NCBI GenBank assembly: GCA_016649895.1
Contig: JAENWR010000007.1
Location: forward strand, 1 to 61,828
Length of the DNA stretch: 61,828 nucleotides
Direction of reading: 5' to 3'
DNA from: Acidimicrobiia bacterium
GTDB lineage: Bacteria > Actinomycetota > Acidimicrobiia > Acidimicrobiales > SKKL01
The notes below the pieces were generated by a model. The model was not told the DNA's origin and searched no databases. It saw nothing but the letters and a program-made list of their open reading frames with translations. The first letter of the stretch is position 1. Every line of letters starts with the position of its first letter. Shown here one piece after another: positions 1-8,574 of this stretch. Position numbers and translations under genes: made by a program.

Positions 1-95
1 AGGTAGTCCAGGCAGTCGGCGTCGGTCGGGAACCACGCCATCAACTCGCCAGTCGCCCTGGGGTAGTGGGCGCCGGCCCGGAGAACGGGAGCCAC
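1..95 (-). CDS. IS1595-family transposase, N-terminal part, continues beyond the left edge
   Basis: Reading the minus strand from a GTG at 95 gives about 31 residues that run off the window, including AHYPRATGEL, MAWFPTDAD and CLDYL. Transposases of the IS1595 family open with a short segment of this kind (YPR, then a WFP-D-ACLDYL block) ahead of their zinc-ribbon. An in-frame TAG just upstream (near 104-106) limits how far the start can move. The catalytic domain lies outside the window, so I cannot say whether the element is intact. Confidence 0.7.
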   Translation of the reverse strand, partial: MAPVLRAGAHYPRATGELMAWFPTDADCLDY

Positions 96-120
96 GTCCA
101 GAGACTACCCGCCCGAAGGC

Positions 121-139
121 CGGTTAAGTGGATACCCCC
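121..139 (-). repeat. Candidate terminal inverted repeat of the IS1595-like element
   Basis: The minus strand from 139 to 121 reads GGGGGTATCCACTTAACC, followed by G. IS1595-type ends start with a run of G and commonly carry a TATCCACTTAA-like core, so this is the likely outer end, 26 bp upstream of the transposase start. The opposite end and the target duplication are not visible. Positions 140-415 hold no gene I can support. Confidence 0.5.
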
Positions 140-415
140 AAAGTCGTAAAGTGGCAACATCACCACTATGGCAAGGAGCGCCTGGTGCTCTGGGGTGATG
201 GCCCCCGACTGCACACCACAGGGCGGCGGCGGTGACTGCGGGGTCCGACGCGGCATCAGTCCGTCTCGGTCGCTCGGCGTGACGCCCACAACTCCGTGGA
301 GTGGGCACGAAAGCTCTACGAAGGGGCCCAGAAGGTGGTGCAGTCCTCAACGCCCGTCTCCCCACGTACGCCGAAACGGGTGGGTACCTGGTGGCTCACC
401 GTGTGACCATGGCGC

Positions 416-982
416 ATGGATGACCAGCCCACCCGTCTGCCCAACCGGGTCGACGACGGCCCTTTCGTCCTCCGGCGCTGGGAGCTCGACGATGCCGAAG
501 CCATGGCCGAGGCGATCACCGACAGCATCGAGCACCTACGGCTGTTCATGGGCTGGATCGCCCACGAACCCCAGATGCTCGAGCAGCGTCGAGCCCTCAT
601 CGTGGGGTTCAACGCCGGCTGGATGGGCGGCGGCGATGTGGTGCTCGCGATGTTGCTCGACGGGCGAGTCGTCGGCGGGACGGGCCTGCACCGCCGAGGC
701 GGAGCCAATCGGCTCGACATCGGCTATTGGGTGCGGAGCGACAGCATCGGCCGGGGGCTCGCGGCGCGGGCGTCACGGCTCCTCACGTCGGTGGCGTTCG
801 GCGTGCCGGGCGTCGACACGGTCGAGATCCACCACGACAAGGCCAACGTTCACAGCCGCGCCGTACCCGAGCAGTTGGGGTTCGAGTTCGCTGGCGAGAC
901 GCCCGAGGCGACCACCTCGCCGGTGAGCGGCATCGACTGCACCTGGCGCATGAACCGACAGCGGTGGCAGGAGTCGGGGTAG
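416..982 (+). CDS. GNAT-family N-acetyltransferase (RimJ/RimL-like)
   Basis: The 188-residue product has the layout of ribosomal-protein-type GNAT acetyltransferases: an N-terminal FVLRRWELDDAEAMAEAI strand-helix, a central strand pair around GGTGLHRR and DIGYWVR, the acetyl-CoA pyrophosphate loop region SIGRGLAARA, and a C-terminal HDKANVHSRAVPEQLGF helix. This GxG-A-N-x-R/S pattern is typical of enzymes that acetylate alpha-amino groups of proteins or small amines from acetyl-CoA. The substrate cannot be told. It converges on imuB, with a long perfect hairpin between them. The ATG at 416 is the most complete start; no clear ribosome site is seen. Confidence 0.85.
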   Translation: MDDQPTRLPNRVDDGPFVLRRWELDDAEAMAEAITDSIEHLRLFMGWIAHEPQMLEQRRALIVGFNAGWMGGGDVVLAMLLDGRVVGGTGLHRRGGANRLDIGYWVRSDSIGRGLAARASRLLTSVAFGVPGVDTVEIHHDKANVHSRAVPEQLGFEFAGETPEATTSPVSGIDCTWRMNRQRWQESG

Positions 983-1007
983 GGGTCTCACCCGTCGACA
1001 TCTTCCC

Positions 1008-1058
1008 GTTCTGGCTCCCGGATCTCTACCGATCCGGTAGAGATCCGGGAGCCAGAAC
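1008..1058. terminator. Perfect 24-bp stem, 3-nt loop hairpin between convergent genes
   Basis: Positions 1008-1031 and 1035-1058 are exact reverse complements (24 of 24), separated by ATC. It lies 25 bp after the GNAT stop and 11 bp before the imuB stop, so it could end transcription from both sides. No U-run follows on either strand, and the arm is longer and more perfect than a terminator needs, so a repeat-element origin is also possible. Confidence 0.7.
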
Positions 1059-1069
1059 AGGCAGGGCGC

Positions 1070-2659
1070 TCAGTCGTAGACGGCCTCGACCGACCAGCGG
1101 CTCGCCTCGAGCACGAGCAGCCGTGCCACCCCGTCGGCGGTGACCACCTGGAAGCGAGCCCGACGCCGATGCGAGTGGACGTCCCACCAGCGCTCGTCGA
1201 CCGGCCACGGCCCCACCCACGCCACGATGTCGTGCCACACCGGTGTGCGCTCGGGAGCGCCGACCCGACCCACCGCCAGCCGACGGGGCTCGGCGGTGGG
1301 CAGGCCCCGGCCGCTGACCCCCACCGGCTCGCCGTTCGAGTCGAGCACCTGGGCGAACAGCGGCGCATCGGCGAGCACGGTGGCGGGCGACGGTGACGGC
1401 AGATGGCCGGGCCACGGAGCCGTGACCCACGACGCGTCGGTGGCGGGCCGGGGGCCGTCGAGGTCGACGGCGGCCGCCGGCACCAGCACCACCTGGGCGG
1501 CGGGATCGCGCCCGCCCCGCCACTCGGGCACCTTGACCGCATCGGGCCCCAACATGCCCTGCACCCGCGCCAGGGCACGGGCGGCCCGCTCGCCCTCGGC
1601 CGACTGCCCGCCCCAGAAGCCGAGCTGGCGCCCGGTGGCCGCCCGCACCTCGTCGGGGGCCAGCACCAGCCGTGACAGACCACCGCTGGGGCGGGTGGCG
1701 GCCGACCCGGACAGCCAGCCGTCGAGTTGCCAGCGCACCCGGTCGGCGATGGCCCCGACCGACAGGGCACCCTCGTGGCGCCACCGGCGTTCGAGCACCT
1801 CGCCGTGCTCGGTCTCGGCTCGGATGGCGAGCAGCGAGCACGCCAGGCCCATGCCGTCGAGCCGGTCGTAAAGGTCGTCGGCCAGCGACTTGGCGACGAA
1901 CGCAGCCTGATCGACCCGGTCGACCGGTGGGTCGAGCTCGGCGGCCACCTCGAACGACGGTGGCACCGGCCGGGCATCGGGTGGCCGCTCGTCGAGGCCG
2001 GCCGCGAGGCGGTGGGCGGCGCCCCCGTCGGGGCCGAACCGGGCGACGACGTCGGACACGGGGAGGCCAGCGAACTGGCCGAGCGTGCGCAGACCCAGGC
2101 GCTCCAGTACGTCGACGAGGTCGGGACGATCGAGGAGCGACACAGGTAGAGGCGTGAGGAACTCGGGCGACTCGCCGGGGGCCACCAGCCGAGCGGCCCG
2201 CAGGCGGCGGCGGGCGGCGACGCCGGCGGCGAAGGGTCCGTCGGCGGTGCCCACCCGCACCTCGCCCCGTTCGCCCAGCACCTCGGCCACGACCGACTCG
2301 ACGAGCCCCATGAGCGCGGCGTCACCGCCGTGGTAGCGCGAGGGCCCTCGGGTGGCGAAGGCGCACACCCCGGGACGGGTGATCTCGATGAGCGGGGTGA
2401 GGCCCTCGACCGCCGCCACCACCGGCTCGAAGGCACGAGCATCTCGAGCCTGATCGTGGTCGTGGATGACCAGGTCGGGGCACCTCGACTGGGCCTCGCG
2501 CCGACGTTGCCCCCGACGCACCCCCTCGGTACGGGCCGCCGACGACGCCGCCACCACCCGGTTGGCGTGCAGCACCGCCCCCGGCTCGTGGGGCAGCACG
2601 CCGGCGGCCACCACCGGCCAGTCGGGGCACCACACCACGGTGGTGCGCACCGGGGTCAT
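1070..2659 (-). CDS. imuB: ImuB, Y-family polymerase-like mutasome adaptor
   Basis: The protein is 529 residues. It begins with TVVWCPDWPVVAA and continues through a palm-like region, but lacks the catalytic acidic residues of active DinB-type polymerases, as ImuB proteins do. A helix-hairpin-helix stretch (LERLGLRTLGQFAGLP) and little-finger-like region follow. The C-terminal third (WPVDERWWD, ARFQVVTADGVARLLV) is the tail characteristic of actinobacterial ImuB. In mycobacteria ImuB links ImuA' and the DnaE2 polymerase to the beta clamp for damage-induced mutagenesis; that role is inferred here from family. The ATG at 2659 overlaps the imuA' stop by 4 bp, so the two are translationally coupled. 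No dnaE2 lies in the window. Confidence 0.88.
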   Translation of the reverse strand: MTPVRTTVVWCPDWPVVAAGVLPHEPGAVLHANRVVAASSAARTEGVRRGQRRREAQSRCPDLVIHDHDQARDARAFEPVVAAVEGLTPLIEITRPGVCAFATRGPSRYHGGDAALMGLVESVVAEVLGERGEVRVGTADGPFAAGVAARRRLRAARLVAPGESPEFLTPLPVSLLDRPDLVDVLERLGLRTLGQFAGLPVSDVVARFGPDGGAAHRLAAGLDERPPDARPVPPSFEVAAELDPPVDRVDQAAFVAKSLADDLYDRLDGMGLACSLLAIRAETEHGEVLERRWRHEGALSVGAIADRVRWQLDGWLSGSAATRPSGGLSRLVLAPDEVRAATGRQLGFWGGQSAEGERAARALARVQGMLGPDAVKVPEWRGGRDPAAQVVLVPAAAVDLDGPRPATDASWVTAPWPGHLPSPSPATVLADAPLFAQVLDSNGEPVGVSGRGLPTAEPRRLAVGRVGAPERTPVWHDIVAWVGPWPVDERWWDVHSHRRRARFQVVTADGVARLLVLEASRWSVEAVYD

Positions 2660-3372
2660 GTGCCGCCCACCGCAGGAAGGGGCCGTAGCTCGCGCACCGT
2701 GGGAGCTGTCACCGATGCCACCCCGCCACCGACCGCCGGCAGCCACAGCTCGACCGACCGGGGGCGCGCGGCGTCGCGCCGACCGGCGGCACCGACCGTG
2801 ACCCGACGGGCGCGCAGGTGCCCGTGCCCCGCTCCGATGCCCTCCCACCGTGTGGCGCTGGTGGTGAGGGTGAGGTCGGGCGCCTCGGGCCAGTCGACGC
2901 CGACGGGCAGCAGCACCGCGCCGCGCTCGCGGGTGCGTGCCGCCAAGCGCCGGGCGTCGCCGGCGCGCACCCGCGCCGGGCCCACGAGCACGAGGTCGAC
3001 CGCATCGACCAGGGCCGCCACCACCGACGACCAGTTGCCCCGGTCGGGGGTGTCGATGACCGCCAGGCGATCGAGTGCCACACCGAGCTCGGCGGCGGCG
3101 ACGAGACCCACCGATGGCATCCCCACGAGGGCGACCCACGACCCCTGGCCCGAGGCCTCGGCTGCGACGGCGAGCGCCAACGAGGTGGACGCGCCACCGG
3201 CGGATCCGGCGATGGCGACGATGCTCCCACGCCGTAACCCACCCCCGGGGAAGAGCGGCACGAGCGCGTCGGCGACGGGGAGGAGCTGGCGTTCGGCCAT
3301 GGTGACCGGCCGGAACCGGTCGGCGAGCTGGCGCAGCTGGTCGTTCTCGCGCAATCGGTCGGGAAGCGCCAC
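2656..3372 (-). CDS. imuA': ImuA' RecA-like mutasome protein
   Basis: About 238 residues. A basic N-terminal helix (LPDRLRENDQLRQLADRF) is followed by the signature LFPGGGLRRGS and a RecA-fold core. The P-loop position reads GSAGGASTS (about residues 56-64), without the Walker lysine, as is usual in ImuA'. ImuA' works with ImuB and DnaE2 in SOS mutagenesis. I place the start at the GTG at 3372. A longer reading from the GTG at 3390 is possible, but that codon lies inside a perfect SOS box, so translation from there would put the LexA site in the coding sequence. It overlaps imuB by 4 bp (ATGA). Confidence 0.85.
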   Translation of the reverse strand: MALPDRLRENDQLRQLADRFRPVTMAERQLLPVADALVPLFPGGGLRRGSIVAIAGSAGGASTSLALAVAAEASGQGSWVALVGMPSVGLVAAAELGVALDRLAVIDTPDRGNWSSVVAALVDAVDLVLVGPARVRAGDARRLAARTRERGAVLLPVGVDWPEAPDLTLTTSATRWEGIGAGHGHLRARRVTVGAAGRRDAARPRSVELWLPAVGGGVASVTAPTVRELRPLPAVGGT

Positions 3373-3382
3373 CTCCCGAGTA

Positions 3383-3398
3383 TCGAACACCTGTTCGA
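3383..3398. promoter_or_regulatory. LexA/SOS box upstream of imuA'-imuB
   Basis: The sequence is TCGAACACCTGTTCGA: the actinobacterial SOS core GAAC-N4-GTTC with symmetric TC/GA flanks, 10 bp upstream of the proposed imuA' start. LexA boxes of this form precede imuA'-imuB and dnaE2 in mycobacteria, so DNA-damage induction of this pair is a strong inference. Confidence 0.88.
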
Positions 3399-3435
3399 GG
3401 GTGGCAAGTGCAACCCCCGACCACCATCTACGTGG

Positions 3436-3765
3436 TCAGCCCTCGGCGACCAGGTCCTCCGGCGACGCGACCTCGACACCCGGCCGGTAGTAGGTGTAGA
3501 GCCCCTCGATGATCTCCTTCAGCCCGCTGGGGTCGCGGTGCTCGTCGAGATCGACCGTGATGACGTTGTTGTAGATGTGGATGACGTCGACACCGCCCCG
3601 TTCGAACAGCGCACGGGCCAGGCGATCGGGGGGCCGATCGTCCTCGACCGGAACACCGGCGAGGTAGCGCTCGTGGCCCACGCCCGTGAGGCTGCGGTTG
3701 ATCTCGAAGCGGACCGTGCCCGGCACGCTCGACGGCTTCTCGATGACGGTGATCGGCTGACCCAT
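3436..3765 (-). CDS. Nfu/NifU N-terminal-domain protein
   Basis: A 109-residue protein starting MGQPITVIEKPSSVPGTVRF. A central RALFERGGVDVIHIYNNVITVDLDE resembles the Nfu N-terminal domain (scaffold protein Nfu_N), in which a short beta-rich domain ends with a helix and a strand that precedes the C-terminal Fe-S domain. Here the CxxC-bearing C-terminal domain is absent. Nfu_N-only proteins are common in actinobacteria and their exact role in iron-sulfur assembly is unclear. The start is the ATG at 3765. A -10-like TACCAT lies 10 nt upstream of it and no ribosome site is seen. Confidence 0.7.
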   Translation of the reverse strand: MGQPITVIEKPSSVPGTVRFEINRSLTGVGHERYLAGVPVEDDRPPDRLARALFERGGVDVIHIYNNVITVDLDEHRDPSGLKEIIEGLYTYYRPGVEVASPEDLVAEG

Positions 3766-3811
3766 GGTGCCCGGGATGGTAGCCGTCGACCCCGGCCCGC
3801 CCGGAATCGGC

Positions 3812-4324
3812 TCAGGTCGAGATCGTCTGGGCTCGGGTGGGCCGGGCGACCGGCCACGAGCGCCGAAGGCCCAATGCTGCGGTGCCCGCCACGACGAGCG
3901 AGCCCACCGCCAAGAAGGTGTGCACGACCTTGAAGCTCGCGTCGTGGTTGGGGTCGATGCCGATCCCCACGCCCTGCACCACCCAGACGACAACGGTGAG
4001 GCCGACGAGCAGCACGGCCACCCGGCGACCCCACTCGGGTACCCCGGTACCGACGCGCCAGCCGTCGGGCGCCCGCTGAGCCACCTCGCGCCAGTTGCGG
4101 TTCTGTCGACCGATCCAACACGCCGCGAGCAACGCGGCGCCGAGGACGACGAACGACACGGCCATGGCCAGACGGAAGGTGCGGCCGAAGCCATCGAGGC
4201 CGTCGTCGCCGACGATGTTGCGCACCCGTCCGATCCACATCGTGACGCTGAGCACCCCGAGGACCACCAGCGGCCAGGACCGCTGCCACCATCCGGGAAC
4301 CGGGGAGGAGGGCGACACGCTCAT
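3812..4324 (-). CDS. Four-helix membrane protein of unknown function
   Basis: A 170-residue protein with four hydrophobic segments, at about residues 18-32 (WPLVVLGVLSVTMWI), 50-70, 103-123 and 135-155, joined by short charged loops with a basic C-terminus. I recognise no domain. The minus-strand TACGGT hexamer sits 8 nt before the ATG, so it is probably transcribed leaderless from its own promoter. It lies between the Nfu-like and rnhB genes, both on the same strand, but nothing links their functions. Confidence 0.7.
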   Translation of the reverse strand: MSVSPSSPVPGWWQRSWPLVVLGVLSVTMWIGRVRNIVGDDGLDGFGRTFRLAMAVSFVVLGAALLAACWIGRQNRNWREVAQRAPDGWRVGTGVPEWGRRVAVLLVGLTVVVWVVQGVGIGIDPNHDASFKVVHTFLAVGSLVVAGTAALGLRRSWPVARPTRAQTIST

Positions 4325-4381
4325 GTCGTCGGACCGTACCCCCGAGGGGTTCCGCCGTCGAAACGAGCAGCGGGGTCGGGG

Positions 4382-5089
4382 TCAGGCGAACAGCTCGCCC
4401 TGGGCGCTGACCGGCCGGACCCTGGGGATGCCCGTCCAGGCAAGGCCGTCCATGAACGCCCAGCTGCGCCGGTGGATCGAGGTGGGGCCGTAGCCGGCGA
4501 GGGCCACCTTGTGGCGCGGGCACGGGTAGCCCTTGTTGGCGTCGAAGTCGAAGCCGGGAAACGCCTCGGCCTCGGCTCGCATGATGCGGTCGCGGGTGAC
4601 CTTGGCGAGGATCGATGCCGCGGCGATCGAGAGGCAGGTGGCGTCGCCCTTCACGATCTTGCGGGTGCGTCCGCCCCCGACGAAGTCCCAGTTGCCGTCG
4701 ATGAGCACCTGTTCGGGCGCGACGCCGAGGCCCTCGATGGCGCGCTGGGCGGCGAGCTTCTGCGCCGCCGACATGCCGAGCTCGTCGCACTCGGTGTGGC
4801 TGGCGTGGCCCACCGACCAGGCGACGCACCATTCGGCCACCCGGTCGAACAGCGCCTCGCGCTCGCGTTCGGTGAGGGCCTTTGAGTCGCGGATCTTGTA
4901 GACCCGCCGGTCCTGGGGCACGACGGCAGCGCCCACGCTGAGCGGACCCGCCCACGACCCACGACCCACCTCGTCGACACCGACGATGACCTCGTGGCCC
5001 GCAGCCCACAGCTCGCGCTCGACCGCCAGGGTGGGAGCGCCCGAGCGGATGGCCCGACGCAGGCGAGGAGCGGTGGTGGTGAGCGCCAT
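4382..5089 (-). CDS. rnhB: Ribonuclease HII
   Basis: A 235-residue RNase HII, which cleaves RNA primers and single ribonucleotides in RNA-DNA hybrids. The first catalytic block VGVDEVGRGSWAGPL supplies Asp39 and Glu40. Further acidic residues are in LIDGNWDF (Asp131) and the SIAAASILAKVTRD block (Asp167 region). The C-terminal KGYPCPRHKVALAGYGPTSIHRRSW block is also typical. The ATG at 5089 is chosen because a -10-like TACCGT lies 8 nt upstream and family members begin at this point. A longer reading to 5194 adds only low-complexity residues. Confidence 0.95.
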   Translation of the reverse strand: MALTTTAPRLRRAIRSGAPTLAVERELWAAGHEVIVGVDEVGRGSWAGPLSVGAAVVPQDRRVYKIRDSKALTEREREALFDRVAEWCVAWSVGHASHTECDELGMSAAQKLAAQRAIEGLGVAPEQVLIDGNWDFVGGGRTRKIVKGDATCLSIAAASILAKVTRDRIMRAEAEAFPGFDFDANKGYPCPRHKVALAGYGPTSIHRRSWAFMDGLAWTGIPRVRPVSAQGELFA

Positions 5090-5143
5090 CGCCCGCGACG
5101 GTACTCGTCGCCCCCGCCCCCAGTGACTGACCGGCCCCCGAAG

Positions 5144-5186
5144 ATCTCGCGGATCCGTCGCGATGGGCGCGTCAGGTCCGCGAGAT
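5144..5186. terminator. Stem-loop in the rnhB upstream gap
   Basis: ATCTCGCGGA (5144-5153) pairs with TCCGCGAGAT (5177-5186) across a 23-nt loop. It follows the stop of the 5199-5879 gene on the minus strand and precedes rnhB, so it may terminate that transcript. No U-tract is present. Confidence 0.45.
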
Positions 5187-5198
5187 GTCGGCATGCTC

Positions 5199-5879
5199 CT
5201 ATGGCAGAGGTTCGGCGGCTCGGTCGGCGCCGACGGTGGCGATGAGGTGCTCGTGGAGCTCGAACCAGATCGAGTGGTACGACTCGGCGTGGTCCATGGC
5301 CACGCTCACCTTGTCGACCGCGGGCGGCGTGTCGAGGGAACCGAGGTCGCCCCCTTCGATCCGGCGCATGGCGTCGTCGAACCGCGGCCGGTAGCCGGCG
5401 AACCGTGGCAGGAGCTGCGCCAACTCGTCGCAGACAGGCGAGACGGCGTTGTGCACGTCGACCAACCGATCGATCACAGCTCGGTCGTACTCGCGATCGG
5501 AGTGGTCGTTGACCACGAGAGCGCCGGGAGTGGGGTCGCGCAGCTGCCAGTCGGTGCAGGCGTGGAGGAGCGGTCCGTTCTGGGCGACGAACTGCTCGTA
5601 GCACCGAGTGACCGAGGTCCCGATGACGCGCTCGTCGAGCTCGGCGGCGAGCAGGCGCTCGCCCTCGTGACGACCATCGGCGGTGAGGCGCCAGCCCGGA
5701 GCGGTCTCACCACGTCGCTCGACGAGCCCGGCCACCTCCAGACGACCGACAAGGGTGATGAGCTCGTCGACGGGGATCGACATCGACCCGAGCAGCGCGT
5801 CGAGGCCCACGAGGTCGATCGTGGGCCGCAGGCGGATCCCCAGGAGTGCGGCACGAGCGGCGGCGGCGACATCGGTCAT
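5199..5879 (-). CDS. Winged-helix (MarR-like) regulatory protein, function unknown
   Basis: A 226-residue protein. Residues 15-75 read as a winged helix: LRPTIDLVGLDALLGSM, then ELITLVGRLEVAGLVERRG and a wing with GWRLTADGRHEGERLL. This is the MarR/PadR pattern in which a terminal T-x-x-G-R follows the recognition helix. The remaining 150 residues (TRCYEQFVAQNGPLLHACTD and HAESYHSIWFELHEHLI) are helical, may bind a ligand, and match no family I know. It is divergent from the alpha-mannosidase with only 22 bp between the start codons, so it may regulate that gene; this is inference. Confidence 0.7.
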   Translation of the reverse strand: MTDVAAAARAALLGIRLRPTIDLVGLDALLGSMSIPVDELITLVGRLEVAGLVERRGETAPGWRLTADGRHEGERLLAAELDERVIGTSVTRCYEQFVAQNGPLLHACTDWQLRDPTPGALVVNDHSDREYDRAVIDRLVDVHNAVSPVCDELAQLLPRFAGYRPRFDDAMRRIEGGDLGSLDTPPAVDKVSVAMDHAESYHSIWFELHEHLIATVGADRAAEPLP

Positions 5880-5885
5880 CAGCCG

Positions 5886-5895
5886 AACCTACGCT
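5886..5895. promoter_or_regulatory. Bidirectional promoter: opposed -10 hexamers sharing TA
   Basis: The decamer AACCTACGCT contains TACGCT on the plus strand (6 nt before the mannosidase ATG at 5902) and TAGGTT on the minus strand (6 nt before the ATG at 5879). The two hexamers overlap at the TA, 5890-5891. Both transcripts would be leaderless. The same architecture occurs at 12515-12524 and 37943-37952. Confidence 0.6.
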
Positions 5896-5901
5896 CGGAC
5901 C

Positions 5902-8568
5902 ATGACCAGGCACGTGTCCGTCGTCCCCCACACGCACTGGGACCGGGAGTGGTACGAACCGTTCCAGACCTTCCGGGCTCGCCTGGTGGGGCTCCTCGAC
6001 GAGCTGCTCCCCCGCCTCGAGCGCGATCCGTCGTACGCCCACTTCCTGCTCGACGGGCAGATGGCGGTGGTCGACGACCACCTCGAGGTGCGACCCGAGG
6101 CCGAGGCCACGCTGCGCCGCCTGGCCACGTCGGGGCGTCTCACCATGGGTCCCTGGTACATCCTCATGGACGAGTTCCTCGTGTCGGGAGAGACCATCGT
6201 GCGCAACCTCCAGATGGGTCGGGCACGCGCCGCCCAGTTCGGCGGCGCCATGGAGGTCGGCTACCTGCCCGACATGTTCGGCCACATCGCCCAGATGCCC
6301 CAGATCCTCCGCCAGTTCGGGCTCGAGCACGCGGTCGTGTGGCGCGGCACCCCTGCGGCCATCGACCGGTCGGGCTTCTGGTGGAGTGCCCCTGACGGCT
6401 CGACGGTGCGAGCCGAGTACCTGCCCCAGGGCTACGACAACGGCGCCGCCCTCCCCGACGACGCCAAGGACCTGGTCGAGCGCATCCGTGAGTTCGACGC
6501 CACCCACCGGGGGCTCATCGGCGACGGTCCGATCCTGTGGATGAACGGCACCGACCACCAGATGCCGTTCGCCACGCTCGGCTCCATCGTCGCCGCCGCC
6601 AACGAGCTGCAGGACGACTATCGGCTCGTGGTCACATCGCTCGCCGACCACGTGGCCGCCGCCCCCACCGAGGCACTGCCCTCGTGGACCGGAGAGCTCC
6701 GCTCGGGTGCCCGGGCCAACCTGCTCATGGGCGTGGCCTCGAACCGCGTCGACGTGAAGCAGGCCGCTGCCCGCGCCGAACGCACCATCGAGCGCATGGC
6801 CGAACCGCTCGCCGCGCTCCTCGAACGCCATGGCGGAGCCGAGTGGCCCCACTCCCTCCTCGACATCGCCTGGCGCAACGTGGTGCTCAACTCGGCCCAC
6901 GACTCGATCTGCGCCTGCTCGGTCGACGAGGTGTGCGACGCCGTCCTCGTGCGCTTCGCCGAGGCCGAGCGCGTCGGCCGCGCCATCGTCGATGCCGGCC
7001 TGGTCGCGCTGGGTGCCGGGCTCGCCGAGCGTGGCGTGGCCGTGGTCAACACGGTCGGCCGCGCCCGCGCCGGCCTGATCGAGATGGAGATCCCCGGTGC
7101 CAGTGCCACCGCAGACTCCGAGGATCCCCGCCTCCAGCTCATCGATGAGACCCCCGAGGTGTCGCTCATCCAAGAGGTGAGCCGAGCCCAGGCGCCCACG
7201 GTGGTCGAGCGCGAGCTCGAGATCTACCTGGGCATCCACGGCGTCACCGTCGACGAGGCTGACGACGGCTCACTCGATGTCACGATCCACAGCGACCCGG
7301 CCAACCGCAAGGTGCCCACCTACGGCTGGGTGAAGCGCCAGCTCACCGAGCTGGCGGCCGCCGATCTCGACGGCGCGGTGCGCGTGTGGCTCCACCAGCT
7401 TCCGAGCCGCCGAGTGCTGGTGCGCACCGCGGAGGTGCCCGCCCTGGCGTGGACCACCTGGCAGCCCGACGACGATGCCGCGCCGGTCGAGGTGAGCGAC
7501 GACGGGCTCCGCATCGCCAACGGCCTCACCACCGTGGTGGTCGATGCGGCCACCGGCACCTTCTCGGTCGATGGCCACACCGGCCTCGGCCGGCTCGTCG
7601 ACGACGGCGACGAGGGCGACACCTACAACTACTCGCCTCCCCAAGAGCAGACGGTGGTGGACGAGCCCGACAGCGTGTGGGTCGAGGTGATCGAGCGGGG
7701 GCCGCTTCGGGCTCGGGTCGCCATCGTCGCCAGCTACCGCTGGCCGGAGCGCATCGTCGACGGCGTCCGCGTCGGCGAACGCCCCACCGAGGTGCGCACC
7801 ACCCTCGAGGTGCAGGCGGGCGAGGCGTTCGTGCGGGTCACCACCGAGCTCGACAACCTCAGCCGCGACCACCGCCTGCGGGTCTGGCTCCCCCTTCCCG
7901 TCCCGGCCGACCGGTCCGAGGCCGAGTGCGCCTTCGCAGTGGTCGAGCGTGGCCTCACGGCCGAGGGCGGCGACACCGAGGTCGGGTTGCCCACCTTCCC
8001 TTCGCGTCGCTTCGTGCAGGCCGGAGGTCTCACCGTGGCCCACGAGGGACTGCTCGAGTACGAGCTGGTCGCCATCGACGGCGAGGGCGAGGCCGCGCGT
8101 GCTCACACCCTCGCGCTCACGCTGCTGCGTTGCACCGGCTGGCTGTCGCGCCCGCCGATGACCTACCGGCCGCTCCCCGCTGGTCCGGTGGTCGAGACGC
8201 CCGGCGCACAGATGCTGGGCAACCACAGTCTGCGCTGGGCGGTGGCGGTCGCCGACGTCGATCCGTTCGCCATGGCCGACGACGCGTTCGTACCGCTCCT
8301 CGTGTCGACGGCAGCCGGGGGCGGCACGTTGCCCGCGTCGGCGCAGCTGCTCGACGTGCACGGCGCCCAGGTGTCGGCGGTCCTCGGCGGCGCCGAACGT
8401 GCCCGGGTGCGAGTGTTCAACCCCACATCGGCGCCGGTCGTGGTTCGACTCGACGGACAGGCCGGATGGATCGAGGACCTGAGCAGCCAGCCACAGAACC
8501 GGTTCGACGGCGAGGTCGAGCTCGGACCGTGGGCCATCGCCACCCTCTCGCTCGACCCGCCGCACTGA
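5902..8568 (+). CDS. Alpha-mannosidase, glycoside hydrolase family 38
   Basis: An 888-residue GH38 enzyme, a retaining hydrolase that removes alpha-mannosyl units, probably from imported oligosaccharides since no signal peptide is seen. It opens with VPHTHWDREWY (zinc ligands His10/His12 and Asp14). The catalytic nucleophile is the Asp of GYLPDMFGH (Asp124). WRGTP and MNGTDHQMP follow, with the substrate-pocket SAHDSICACS near residue 330. The C-terminal half is the beta-sandwich expected of the family. The ATG at 5902 is chosen because it starts directly at the first strand and has a -10 hexamer 6 nt upstream. The next large gene (9245-11428) also looks glycosidase-like. Confidence 0.92.
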   Translation: MTRHVSVVPHTHWDREWYEPFQTFRARLVGLLDELLPRLERDPSYAHFLLDGQMAVVDDHLEVRPEAEATLRRLATSGRLTMGPWYILMDEFLVSGETIVRNLQMGRARAAQFGGAMEVGYLPDMFGHIAQMPQILRQFGLEHAVVWRGTPAAIDRSGFWWSAPDGSTVRAEYLPQGYDNGAALPDDAKDLVERIREFDATHRGLIGDGPILWMNGTDHQMPFATLGSIVAAANELQDDYRLVVTSLADHVAAAPTEALPSWTGELRSGARANLLMGVASNRVDVKQAAARAERTIERMAEPLAALLERHGGAEWPHSLLDIAWRNVVLNSAHDSICACSVDEVCDAVLVRFAEAERVGRAIVDAGLVALGAGLAERGVAVVNTVGRARAGLIEMEIPGASATADSEDPRLQLIDETPEVSLIQEVSRAQAPTVVERELEIYLGIHGVTVDEADDGSLDVTIHSDPANRKVPTYGWVKRQLTELAAADLDGAVRVWLHQLPSRRVLVRTAEVPALAWTTWQPDDDAAPVEVSDDGLRIANGLTTVVVDAATGTFSVDGHTGLGRLVDDGDEGDTYNYSPPQEQTVVDEPDSVWVEVIERGPLRARVAIVASYRWPERIVDGVRVGERPTEVRTTLEVQAGEAFVRVTTELDNLSRDHRLRVWLPLPVPADRSEAECAFAVVERGLTAEGGDTEVGLPTFPSRRFVQAGGLTVAHEGLLEYELVAIDGEGEAARAHTLALTLLRCTGWLSRPPMTYRPLPAGPVVETPGAQMLGNHSLRWAVAVADVDPFAMADDAFVPLLVSTAAGGGTLPASAQLLDVHGAQVSAVLGGAERARVRVFNPTSAPVVVRLDGQAGWIEDLSSQPQNRFDGEVELGPWAIATLSLDPPH

Positions 8569-8574
8569 TCCGCC

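Noticed and set aside
5707..7239. Long open frame on the minus strand opposite the alpha-mannosidase
   Set aside because: It is the antisense image of GH38 codons in high-GC DNA; residues are Gly/His/Asp-rich, no motif is seen, and GH38 motifs are unambiguous on the plus strand.
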